NCBI RefSeq assembly: GCF_014201875.1
Contig: NZ_JACHFL010000013.1
Coordinates: 1 to 64,000 of the forward strand
Origin: Deinococcus humi
GTDB lineage: Bacteria; Deinococcota; Deinococci; Deinococcales; Deinococcaceae
DNA: 64,000 nt
Direction of reading: 5' to 3'
In this document: one piece after another, positions 41,124 through 49,639 of the stretch
Position numbering within the stretch: position 1 is the stretch's first letter
Layout of the letters: the number at the start of each line of letters is the position of its first letter
Notes under the pieces: model-generated
What the model saw: only the letters and a program-made list of their open reading frames with translations
Told to the model about the DNA's origin: nothing
Databases searched by the model: none
Made by a program: the position numbers and the translations under genes

Positions 41124-42176
41124 TTGGTGCGCCCCGCTAGAGTCGCGCTGCTGGCCGGTGTCGTGGCGCTGGCCGTGACGCTGTCGGCGTGCTCGGAGGT
41201 GCGTTACCTGGTGCAGGCTGCGGGCGGGCAACTGGACCTGCTGAGGCGGGCACGGCCTATCGAAGACGTGCTGGCCGATCCCACCACCGACGCGGAAGTG
41301 CGCCGCAAGCTGGAACTGGTGGAGCGGGTGCGCGCCTTCGCCATCCGCGAACTGGGCCTGCCCGATCACGGCTCCTTCCTGAAATATGTGGACGTGGGAC
41401 GGCCCGCCGTAGTTTGGAACGTGTTTTCCGCGCCGCCCGACAGCGTCAGGTTGCGAACCTCCTGCTTTCCCGTCGCAGGCTGCGTCAGCTACCGGGGGTA
41501 CTTTCATGAGGCCGATGCCCGCGCCTACGCCGAGACGCGCCGTGCGGCGGGGGACGACGTGAGCGTGGGCGGTGTCAGTGCCTACAGCACGCTGGGCTAC
41601 CTGAAAGACCCGGTGCTGTCCACCATGCTGTCGTCCAGCGACGCGGGGCTGATCCGCACCGTGATCCATGAGCTGGCGCATCCGGCTCTGTACGTGAAGG
41701 ACGACACCGTCTTCAACGAGTCCTTTGCCACCGCCATCGAGGAGGCGGGGATGGCGCGGTGGTTGAAGAAATACGGCACCCCCGAACTGGCGGACGCAGA
41801 TCGGCTGGCCCAGGAACGTGCGTCGGCCTTCGAGAAACTGTTGCTCCAGACCCGGGGTGAATTGGAAACCTTGTACGCCCAGGAGTTGCCCGCAGCCGAG
41901 GTCCAGACCCGCAAGGCCGCCATTCTTCAGACCCTCAATGACCGCTACGCTGTCCTCAAGGCCAGCTGGGGCGGCTACGCCGGTTACGATGGCTGGTTTA
42001 CGCGCGGGGCCGACAATGCCTCGCTGGGTGCGGTGGCCGCCTATGCGACGCTGGTGCCAGACTTCCTGGCTTTGCTGGAGCGCAGTGGCGACGACATTCC
42101 CACCTTGATCAGGGACGCTGCCGAATGCGCAGAACGGCCAGGCGCAGAACGGCAGAGTTGCTTGAGGAGTGGCTAA
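41124..42176 (+). CDS. Predicted aminopeptidase lipoprotein
   Basis: 350 aa, TTG start at 41124 with GGAG 6 bases upstream (GTG at 41127 is the alternative). Lipoprotein signal LLAGVVALAVTLSAC with lipobox LSAC. The centre has VIHELAHPALYV (HExxH zinc motif) and, 17 residues on, NESFATAIEE, whose Glu is the third ligand. This fits the COG4324 group of predicted aminopeptidases. It should act on the outer side of the cytoplasmic membrane. Substrate unknown. Confidence 0.85.
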   Translation: MVRPARVALLAGVVALAVTLSACSEVRYLVQAAGGQLDLLRRARPIEDVLADPTTDAEVRRKLELVERVRAFAIRELGLPDHGSFLKYVDVGRPAVVWNVFSAPPDSVRLRTSCFPVAGCVSYRGYFHEADARAYAETRRAAGDDVSVGGVSAYSTLGYLKDPVLSTMLSSSDAGLIRTVIHELAHPALYVKDDTVFNESFATAIEEAGMARWLKKYGTPELADADRLAQERASAFEKLLLQTRGELETLYAQELPAAEVQTRKAAILQTLNDRYAVLKASWGGYAGYDGWFTRGADNASLGAVAAYATLVPDFLALLERSGDDIPTLIRDAAECAERPGAERQSCLRSG

Positions 42177-42212
42177 GGAAACGCGGCTGAAACGTCTTCC
42201 TGGCCTCCCACG

Positions 42213-42297
42213 AGAAGGGGAGCCGCTTCAATCCTTAAGCCTTTTCCTCCCGATCTGAAGAAAACCTAGCGGCTCCCGTGTGTCTCGCTCCCCTTCT
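42213..42297 (+). promoter_or_regulatory. Competing hairpins before ackA
   Basis: The left arm 42213-42227 can pair in part with 42268-42277 (10 bp, GGGAGCCGCT/AGCGGCTCCC) or in part with 42288-42297 (10 bp, AGAAGGGGAG/CTCCCCTTCT); the two stems share bases and exclude each other. It may be a terminator of the preceding gene or a leader switch of ackA. Confidence 0.4.
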
Positions 42298-42313
42298 GAG
42301 ACAATGACCCCAT

Positions 42314-43504
42314 ATGTGGACTCTGGTTCTCAACAGCGGCAGCAGCAGCCTCAAGTTTGCCGTGATTGACCCGGCTTCCGGGGAAACGCGGCTGTCGGGA
42401 CTGGCCGAGCGGCTGGGTGCGGAGGCCGCGTCCATACGGCTGGATTCGGACGGAACGCGGCAGACCCACTCCCTGAATGGCGGCAGCTACGCCGAGGCCA
42501 TGACCCTGCTGCTCGCCGAGCTGGACGTGCTGGGCTTGCGTCAGGACGTGCGGGCGGTGGGCCACCGCGTCGTTCATGGAGGCAGCCGCTTCAGCGCCCC
42601 CGCGCCCATCACGCCCGAAGTGCTGGAGGCCATCCGCGAGTGCGTGCCGCTGGCGCCGCTGCACAATCCGGCAAATATCGCGGGCATCGAGGCGGCCATG
42701 AATGCCTTTCCGGGGCTGCCGCAGGTGGCGGTATTCGACACCGCCTTTCACCAAACCCTGCCGGAAATCGCCTATCGCTACGCCGTACCGGAAGCCTGGT
42801 TCACGCAGCATGGCGTCCGGCGTTACGGCTTCCACGGCATCAGCCATGCCTTCGTGGCCGGTGAGGCGGCGCGTTTACTGGGCCGCCCGCTGAGCGAACT
42901 GAACCTGATCACCGCCCACCTGGGCAACGGCTGCAGCGTCAGCGCTGTGGCGGGCGGGCGCAGCGTGGACAGCAGCATGGGGATGACGCCGCTGGAGGGA
43001 CTGGTGATGGGCACCCGCAGCGGCAACGTGGATCCGGGACTGCACGACTACCTGGCGCGCGTCTCGGGTCTGACCCTGACCCAGATCACGGCGGCCCTGA
43101 ACCGTGAAAGTGGTCTTCTGGCCCTGTCAGGCCTGACCAACGACATGCGCGAGCTGGAGGAAGCAGCGGCGCGCGGCCATGTGGGGGCGAGGCTGGCCGT
43201 GGAGATCTTCGTCTACCGTCTGGCTCAGGGAATGGCCGCCATGGCGGTGGCCTTGGGCCGCGTGGACGGTCTGGTCTTCACCGGCGGCATCGGCGAAAAC
43301 AGCCCTGGGGTGCGTGCTGGGGCGCTGGCCCGACTGCCTTTCCTGGGCCTCCGGCTGGATGAGGATGCCAACGCGGCAGCTGTGCGCGGTCAGGGCGGTC
43401 CGATCAGTGCCCCGGACAGTCTCTCCGCGCTGGTGGTGGGCACCAATGAGGAATGGATGATCGCCCGCGAGACGGCGGACATCCTGGCCCTCAGGCCCCG
43501 CTGA
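42314..43504 (+). CDS. ackA: Acetate kinase
   Basis: 396 aa. Transfers phosphate between acetyl phosphate and ADP. ATP-fold motifs are in order: VLNSGSSSLKFAV at the start, DTAFHQTLPE (catalytic Asp), RRYGFHGISHAF, THAHLGNG-like ITAHLGNGCSV and GLVFTGGIGENS near the end. No Shine-Dalgarno before the ATG; GACAAT 8 bases upstream may be a leaderless -10. Pta follows after 41 bases, so the two form the usual operon. Confidence 0.96.
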   Translation: MWTLVLNSGSSSLKFAVIDPASGETRLSGLAERLGAEAASIRLDSDGTRQTHSLNGGSYAEAMTLLLAELDVLGLRQDVRAVGHRVVHGGSRFSAPAPITPEVLEAIRECVPLAPLHNPANIAGIEAAMNAFPGLPQVAVFDTAFHQTLPEIAYRYAVPEAWFTQHGVRRYGFHGISHAFVAGEAARLLGRPLSELNLITAHLGNGCSVSAVAGGRSVDSSMGMTPLEGLVMGTRSGNVDPGLHDYLARVSGLTLTQITAALNRESGLLALSGLTNDMRELEEAAARGHVGARLAVEIFVYRLAQGMAAMAVALGRVDGLVFTGGIGENSPGVRAGALARLPFLGLRLDEDANAAAVRGQGGPISAPDSLSALVVGTNEEWMIARETADILALRPR

Positions 43505-43545
43505 GCGCCCCCTCTTTCTCCTAGACCGCCCGAAGGAGCTTGCCC

Positions 43546-45684
43546 ATGAAAACCCTCTTTATCGCCCCCACCCGTAACGCTGTAGGCCTGTCCAGCACTG
43601 CCCTTGGCCTGACCCGCGCGCTGGAAAGACAGGGGCTGAAGGTCGCCTTTCTCAAGCCCATCGCCCAGACCCACGAGAGCGCCACCGACGACAGCGTGCA
43701 TTTCGCCCGCACGCTGACGCACCTCAAGACCCCCGATCCGATTGCGCTGGCAAAAGCCGAGGAGCAGCTCAGCCACGGCGCGGAAGAGGACCTGATGGAG
43801 AGCGTGATTGCCCTGGCCCGCGCCGCGACGGACGGCGGCGGCGCGGACGTGCTGATTGCCGAGGGCCTGGCCCTGACCGAGCGCAACGTGTACGCGGGCG
43901 CCTTGAATGCCGCGCTCGCCCGCAACCTGGAGGCGAGTACCGTGCTGGTGTCCAGCCTGGCCGGGGTGACGGCAGGCACGCTGGCCGACGAACTGGAGAT
44001 TGCCGCCCAGAATTACCGCCGCAGCGATGGCACCGGTCTGTCCGGTTATGTGCTGAATTTTGCGCCGCCTACCCTGGATTTCGGCGGCCTGATGGCCGAG
44101 CTGCGGGCGCGCAGTCCGTTGCTAGCAGGTGGGGAACTGCCACTGCTGGGCGTGGTGGCGCAGTCCCCGGCGCTGGCCGCCCCGCGCACGCTGGACGTGG
44201 CCCGTTACCTGGAGGCCGAGGTACTGAACGAGGGGGAGGCCGTCTTGCGGCGCGTGACCAGCACAGTCGTCACCGCCCGTACCGTGCCGCGCATGGCCCA
44301 CCTGTTCGTGCCCGGCGCCCTGGTAGTCACGCCTGGAGACCGCGAAGACGTCATCATGGCCGCTGCGCTGGCGCACCTGAGCGGCGTGCCACTGGCGGGG
44401 CTGATGTACACCTCGGGCAGTGCGCCGGAGGACAGCATCGAGAAGCTGTGCCGGGCGTCGCTGACCTCATCGCTGCCAGTGATGCGCGTGCAGACCAATT
44501 CCTTCAACACCGCCTCGCGCCTGTCGCGCATGGACGCCCGCGTGCCTCACGACGACACCGAGCGGATGGACCGCACACTGGACTTCATCGCCGATCGCCT
44601 GGACCTGGCGGCGCTGCGGACGCGCATCCGCACGCCGGACGTGGTGGGCGAGCGAAGGCTGCCGCCCAGCGCCTTCCGCTACGAGCTGATCCAGCGCGCC
44701 CGCGCCGCCGACAAACGGATCGTGCTGCCCGAGGGCGATGAGCCGCGGACCATCCGCGCGGCCATTCGCTGCGTCGAAAAGGGCATTGCCCGCCCGTTGC
44801 TGCTGGCCTCGCCCGACAGGGTGCGGCAGGTGGCCGACGGTCTGGCCCTGGTGCTGCCGCCCGAGCTGGAAATCATTGACCCCAACAGTATCCGCGCGCA
44901 GTACGTGGGCCCGATGGTGGAACTGCGCAGGAGCAAGGGCCTGACCGCCCCACAGGCCGAGGCACAACTGGAAGACGCCGTGGTGCTGGGCACCATGATG
45001 CTGGCCCAGGGCGAGGTGGATGGGCTGGTGTCGGGCGCTGTGCACACCACCGCCAACACCGTGCGTCCGGCGATGCAGCTGATCAAGACCGCCCCCGGTG
45101 CGTCGCTGATCTCCTCGGTGTTCTTCATGCTTATGCCTGAGCAGGTGCTGGTCTACGGCGACGCGGCCATCAATCCCAATCCCAATGCTGAGGAGCTGGC
45201 CGATATCGCCATTCAGAGTGCCGACAGCGCCCTGGCCTTTGGCATCACACCAAGGGTCGCCATGCTGTCCTACAGCACCGGCGAGAGCGGCAGCGGCGAA
45301 GACGTGGAGAAGGTGCGGGTGGCCACGGGGCTGGTGCGGCAACGCCGCCCGGACCTGATGGTGGACGGCCCGATGCAATACGACGCCGCCAGTGTGCTGA
45401 GCGTGGGCCGCCAGAAAGCCCCCAACAGCCAGGTGGCCGGCCGCGCCACGGTCTTTATCTTTCCCGATCTGAACACCGGGAACACCACCTACAAGGCCGT
45501 GCAGCGCGCAGCAGGTGTGGTGGCCGTGGGGCCGATGCTGCAAGGATTGAGGAAGCCGGTCAATGACCTGTCCCGCGGGGCGCTGGTGGACGACATCGTG
45601 TACACCATTGCGCTGACGGCCATCCAGGCCGCGCAGGGGGAAGCGGCGCAGACCGAGGAAGGGTCATCTGAGCGTTCCCCTTGA
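43546..45684 (+). CDS. pta: Phosphate acetyltransferase, long form
   Basis: 712 aa, GAAGGAG before the ATG. Converts acetyl-CoA and phosphate to acetyl phosphate. Three parts: an N-terminal P-loop-like dethiobiotin-synthetase fold (MKTLFIAPTRNAVGLSS; the Walker A is degenerate), a middle DRTGG-type domain (residues about 220-340), and the C-terminal catalytic domain from about 385 (RIVLPEGDEPRTIRAA, SGAVHTTANTVRPAMQ, GPMQYDAA). Same architecture as E. coli Pta. Confidence 0.95.
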   Translation: MKTLFIAPTRNAVGLSSTALGLTRALERQGLKVAFLKPIAQTHESATDDSVHFARTLTHLKTPDPIALAKAEEQLSHGAEEDLMESVIALARAATDGGGADVLIAEGLALTERNVYAGALNAALARNLEASTVLVSSLAGVTAGTLADELEIAAQNYRRSDGTGLSGYVLNFAPPTLDFGGLMAELRARSPLLAGGELPLLGVVAQSPALAAPRTLDVARYLEAEVLNEGEAVLRRVTSTVVTARTVPRMAHLFVPGALVVTPGDREDVIMAAALAHLSGVPLAGLMYTSGSAPEDSIEKLCRASLTSSLPVMRVQTNSFNTASRLSRMDARVPHDDTERMDRTLDFIADRLDLAALRTRIRTPDVVGERRLPPSAFRYELIQRARAADKRIVLPEGDEPRTIRAAIRCVEKGIARPLLLASPDRVRQVADGLALVLPPELEIIDPNSIRAQYVGPMVELRRSKGLTAPQAEAQLEDAVVLGTMMLAQGEVDGLVSGAVHTTANTVRPAMQLIKTAPGASLISSVFFMLMPEQVLVYGDAAINPNPNAEELADIAIQSADSALAFGITPRVAMLSYSTGESGSGEDVEKVRVATGLVRQRRPDLMVDGPMQYDAASVLSVGRQKAPNSQVAGRATVFIFPDLNTGNTTYKAVQRAAGVVAVGPMLQGLRKPVNDLSRGALVDDIVYTIALTAIQAAQGEAAQTEEGSSERSP

Positions 45685-45689
45685 AGGGG

Positions 45690-47528
45690 TCAGACCTGCA
45701 ACTGACTCTCGTGGATTGCGCCGTGCAGCAGCGCGCGGATGCTGGGGCCGTCCTCGTGCCCGGCCGCGTCTCTCAAGCCCGTGAGCAGTCGGGCGAGCTG
45801 ATCGGCGGGCACCTGTTGCAGTTGGGCCGAGAAAATCTCGCTGTGGCGGGTGGGAATGACGTCCTCGCCGCTGGTCAGCAATTCCTCGTACAGCTTCTCA
45901 CCGGGGCGCATGCCGCTGTATACGATCTCGATGTCTTGCGCTCCGGACAGGCGGATCACATCTTTCGCCAGATCGGCGATTTTGACCGGCTCGCCCATGT
46001 CCAGCAGATACACGTTGCCGTTGTCGGCCAGACCGCCCGCCTGCAGAACCAGTCGGCTGGCCTCGGGGATGGTCATGAAGTAGCGCGTCATGTCCGGATG
46101 GGTGATGGTAAGCGGGCCGCCCAGGCGAATCTGTTGCAGGAAGGTGGGCACCACGCTACCCCGGCTGCCCAGAACATTGCCGAAACGTACCGAGACGAAG
46201 GCCTGGCCCGGTGCGGCCCGCAAGGCGGCGTCGGCAATCACCATCTCGGCCACGCGCTTGCTGGCCCCCATCACCGAAGTCGGATTGACGGCCTTGTCGG
46301 TGGAGACGTTGACCAGCCGCGTGACGCCGTATTGCAGGCACAACTCGGCCACGTTGCGGGTGCCCAGGATATTGTTGTGGACGGCCTCGCTGGGAGCGGC
46401 CTCCATCAATGGCACGTGCTTGTGGGCGGCGGCATGAAAGACCACGCCAGGCCGGTATGTCTCGAAAATGAACTCCAGGCGTGTGACGTGGCGCACATCA
46501 GCAATCAGGGCATGGATCTGAATGCCGGGCCACTCGCGTTTCATCTCCTGCTCGATGGCGAAGATGCTGTTCTCGCCGCGGCCAACCAGCACCAGCCGGG
46601 CGGGGGCAAAACGCGCGAGCTGCCGCACCAGCTCCGAGCCGATCGAGCCGCCCGCGCCCGTGACCAGCACGGTCTGGCCGGTCAGGTAATCGGAGATGTT
46701 GCCCTGATCCACCTCCACCGGATCCCGCCGCAACAGGTCCTCGACGCTGACCTTGCGCAGCTGCTCGGTGGTGACCTGCCCGCCCATCAACTCGTACAGT
46801 CCGGGAATGGTGCGTGCCTGCAAGCCTGCTGCCCGCGCCGCGTTGACATACTCGCGGATCACCTGTCCTCCAGCCGCGGGCATGGCGATCACCAGCAGGG
46901 TGGCCCCGGTTTCCTGCGCGGCCTGGCCCAGGTACGACAGTGGCCCCAGCACCGGCAGGCCCACCAGCACCATGCCCGCCTTGTCCGGCGAGTCGTCAAT
47001 GAACCCTACCGGTTCCATGCCTTTCTCCGGGGAGCGTCGCAATTCGGCGGCCATCAGTCGGCCTGCGTCCCCGGCACCGGCGATCAGCACGCGGTTGGGC
47101 GCCTGTGCGGAGGTGGACAGGCGCCGGCGGCGGCGGCCCAGTCGCCAGCGGACCAGTAGGCGCAGCCCCGAGAGCATGGCCAGGGCCAGCACGCCTTCAA
47201 TCAGGGGAATGGACCATGGGACGAAAAGCCATAGCCGCAACACCGGCGTCAGCAGCAACAGGACCAGCGTGACAACACCCGTCGTGTATGCCAGTTGAGT
47301 CAGGTCCTCGAAGGTGACGTAGCGCCAGATGTGTCGCGAAATCCTGAAGTACCGCAGCGCCAGCACCTTGATCGGCAGTCCGATCAACATGTAGAGCAGC
47401 ACCGAACTGATTGGCACTGACGTCTCCACAGTCCCCAGCGGATCGGCCAGCCGCAGCACGTACGCTAGAATGGCCGCAAGCATAAAGGTGAGGAGATCGA
47501 TCAGGAACTTGCCTGTAGCGACATTCAT
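45690..47528 (-). CDS. FlaA1/CapD/WbpM-type nucleoside-diphosphate sugar 4,6-dehydratase
   Basis: 612 aa. Four membrane helices in the first 130 residues, a CoA-binding-like Rossmann region (VLIAGAGDAGRLMAAEL), then an extended SDR domain with VTGAGGSIGSELVRQ and the active-site segment SVMGASKRVAEM, where Met/Tyr-x3-Lys variation typical of the WbpM group is seen. It makes a UDP-4-keto-6-deoxy-hexose for exopolysaccharide or glycan synthesis at the membrane. No other glycan gene is adjacent. Ends 5 bases from pta, convergent. Confidence 0.9.
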   Translation of the reverse strand: MNVATGKFLIDLLTFMLAAILAYVLRLADPLGTVETSVPISSVLLYMLIGLPIKVLALRYFRISRHIWRYVTFEDLTQLAYTTGVVTLVLLLLTPVLRLWLFVPWSIPLIEGVLALAMLSGLRLLVRWRLGRRRRRLSTSAQAPNRVLIAGAGDAGRLMAAELRRSPEKGMEPVGFIDDSPDKAGMVLVGLPVLGPLSYLGQAAQETGATLLVIAMPAAGGQVIREYVNAARAAGLQARTIPGLYELMGGQVTTEQLRKVSVEDLLRRDPVEVDQGNISDYLTGQTVLVTGAGGSIGSELVRQLARFAPARLVLVGRGENSIFAIEQEMKREWPGIQIHALIADVRHVTRLEFIFETYRPGVVFHAAAHKHVPLMEAAPSEAVHNNILGTRNVAELCLQYGVTRLVNVSTDKAVNPTSVMGASKRVAEMVIADAALRAAPGQAFVSVRFGNVLGSRGSVVPTFLQQIRLGGPLTITHPDMTRYFMTIPEASRLVLQAGGLADNGNVYLLDMGEPVKIADLAKDVIRLSGAQDIEIVYSGMRPGEKLYEELLTSGEDVIPTRHSEIFSAQLQQVPADQLARLLTGLRDAAGHEDGPSIRALLHGAIHESQLQV

Positions 47529-47768
47529 CGTTGTATTCCGTTCATTTTCTCTTCCCCAGCTCCGGGTCAAGCATCCTGCACGTGGCCCTGGCAGTTAGCC
47601 TTGCGCCAGCCCGCCGGAATCAACGGCGCGGCCTCAAGATACCCGCTCTTGCAAACCCAAGCTATCAGAAACTCCATGTTCTCCTGCACCTGCTTGCGTG
47701 CAGTTGCCCTGTTCGCCTGTGCCTCTACCTATAAAGCGCCTGAGCCAGCCCCTCATGACCCTTCGGCG

Positions 47769-49208
47769 TTAGTCAGCTCCCTCATAACTGAATTGGACGG
47801 AGCTGTCCAGGTCCGTTGCAACATGCTGGACCACTCGGTTGCGCCCCTGACGTTTAGCGTCATACAGGGCCTCGTCTGCCCGTGTGAGAATGTCAACACC
47901 TAGATCTTCTAGGGTCTTTGCCACCGGGTGAGGCAAGGTGGCCGCGCCGATGCTTACCGTCACACTGATCCCCTGGCCATTCCAGCGCACCTGCAACTGC
48001 TCAATCGCTCCTCTCAGCCTCTCCGCGATGATCAGGGCGCCGGCCGCTGGCGTATGGGGCAGCAGGACCACCATTTCTTCGCCTCCGTAACGTCCCGCCA
48101 CATCTGAACGTCGCAACTGCTGCTGGACGCACGTCCCCAGGGCCGCCAGGACATGGTCTCCTGCCAGATGACCATAGGTGTCATTGATCGCCTTGAAGTG
48201 ATCGAGATCCAGCAGCAGAACGCTGGTCGAGAACGCATGCCGGGCGGCAAGCTGCACCGTTTCCTGCAACCGGGCCAACCACGCGCGTTTGTTCATCAAC
48301 CCCGTCAGATCATCCACTGTCGCCAGACTGTACAGGCGGGCGTTTTCGACGGCCACCGCTGCCTGAGCCGCGAAGAGTTCCAGCAGATGCAAGTCGCCGC
48401 TGCTCTGCGCAGGATTGTCCACCATGACCACACCCAGCGTGCGTTCTCCCGCTTTCAGGGGTAAGATGACCTCTGGACCCAGGTGTGCCTGGCCGCTCTC
48501 GACCGCACTGCGGATCTGGGCCTGCTCCTCAAGCGTCAGGAGCTCCCAAGCGGTGTGATCAAATCGTCCGGTCCCGATCCGGAGGGTAAACTCCTGCCGC
48601 TCTGCCGTGAGGACGGCTCCGCTGGGGGCAGCGGCCGCATGTTCAGGCGTAAGAACGGCCAGCATGGCGCTGGTAAACCCGAGTAAGCCCTGGATCTGCA
48701 GCAAGATGCCATGCAGCAGGTCGTCCAGGGGTTGCAAGCGGTGCAACTCCGGGGTGGCTTTCAGAATGTATTCTAGGCCGCTGCGCGAGGCGTGGAGAGC
48801 CCGGACGTGCCGGTATGTCTTTAACGCAGCATCCACCCAGACCAGCAGCTTGTCGGGACCTTCAGATTTGTCGTGATAGCCCTGAATATCCAACTCGCGC
48901 AACATCTGCCGCGGCGGCTTTTCCGAAGCGTAGCCGGTCTGTAAGACGATCTGGACCCTGGGGTCAAAGGTCCGCACAGCCTTGACGACGTCTTCTCCGG
49001 TCATGCCTGGCATGAAGTAATCAAGCAGCATGATGTGGACGTTGCGCGCACGGCAAAGCTCAATGGCCTGCTCACCGCTCGCCGCTGACAGAACCTCGTG
49101 CCCGTCGATTTCAAGCAGGCGGCAGAGGGTACTGCGCAGGTCGTCGTCGTCGTCAACCACCAGCACGGTGTGCCCGGAAGGTTGAGCTGTGGTGCGTAAT
49201 CTGGCCAT
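47769..49208 (-). CDS. Response regulator with GAF and diguanylate cyclase domains
   Basis: 479 aa, GGGAGA before the ATG. REC domain at 14-130 (VLVVDDDDDL, phospho-Asp in LLDYFMPGMTG), a GAF domain at about 160-300, and a GGDEF domain with active-site GGEEM. An inhibitory I-site RRSD lies five residues before GGEEM, so feedback by c-di-GMP is expected. The active-site loop has Met where Phe is usual (GGEEF), which is tolerated in active enzymes. Makes c-di-GMP on phosphorylation, probably by the kinase gene upstream. Confidence 0.92.
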   Translation of the reverse strand: MARLRTTAQPSGHTVLVVDDDDDLRSTLCRLLEIDGHEVLSAASGEQAIELCRARNVHIMLLDYFMPGMTGEDVVKAVRTFDPRVQIVLQTGYASEKPPRQMLRELDIQGYHDKSEGPDKLLVWVDAALKTYRHVRALHASRSGLEYILKATPELHRLQPLDDLLHGILLQIQGLLGFTSAMLAVLTPEHAAAAPSGAVLTAERQEFTLRIGTGRFDHTAWELLTLEEQAQIRSAVESGQAHLGPEVILPLKAGERTLGVVMVDNPAQSSGDLHLLELFAAQAAVAVENARLYSLATVDDLTGLMNKRAWLARLQETVQLAARHAFSTSVLLLDLDHFKAINDTYGHLAGDHVLAALGTCVQQQLRRSDVAGRYGGEEMVVLLPHTPAAGALIIAERLRGAIEQLQVRWNGQGISVTVSIGAATLPHPVAKTLEDLGVDILTRADEALYDAKRQGRNRVVQHVATDLDSSVQFSYEGAD

Positions 49209-49639
49209 AGGCGTCTCCCTGGACCAGCAGGCTAGTGCGCCTCCCCTCACAAAGACCTGACTTAACTTGAGTCGATTTTGCGCATGGCTTGTTGAGCCAC
49301 CCCAGCTTGTTGCTCAAGCTCGGGAGGTGTTGAGTGGGGCAGTGTGGGACGAGGGTGTGGTCGATTGTCAAAGACTGAATGGATTCACAGAGTTGTGTGG
49401 CCTCAATTTGCCGTTCAGCAGATGGAGGCCAGGGGAGGCGATTCCTCAGGTCATCCTTGGCGTGACTACGCTTAGAAATGCCTTGTTCTAGCGATTGCGG
49501 AAGCACTATTACAGACGAGATGCTGGAGACTTCCAATCCAGGTCTGCCGGTGTATGAATGCTCGCCCTTGTCTTATAGGCCTTAGCCCCAGCTGTTGCCG
49601 TTTCTGACGCCATGCTCCGTCAACGGGCTGTGTCTGGAC
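49209..49639. other. Intergenic region between regulator and kinase
   Basis: About 430 bases, AT-richer than the flanks, with no gene that I can support and no clear hairpin terminator. Confidence 0.45.
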
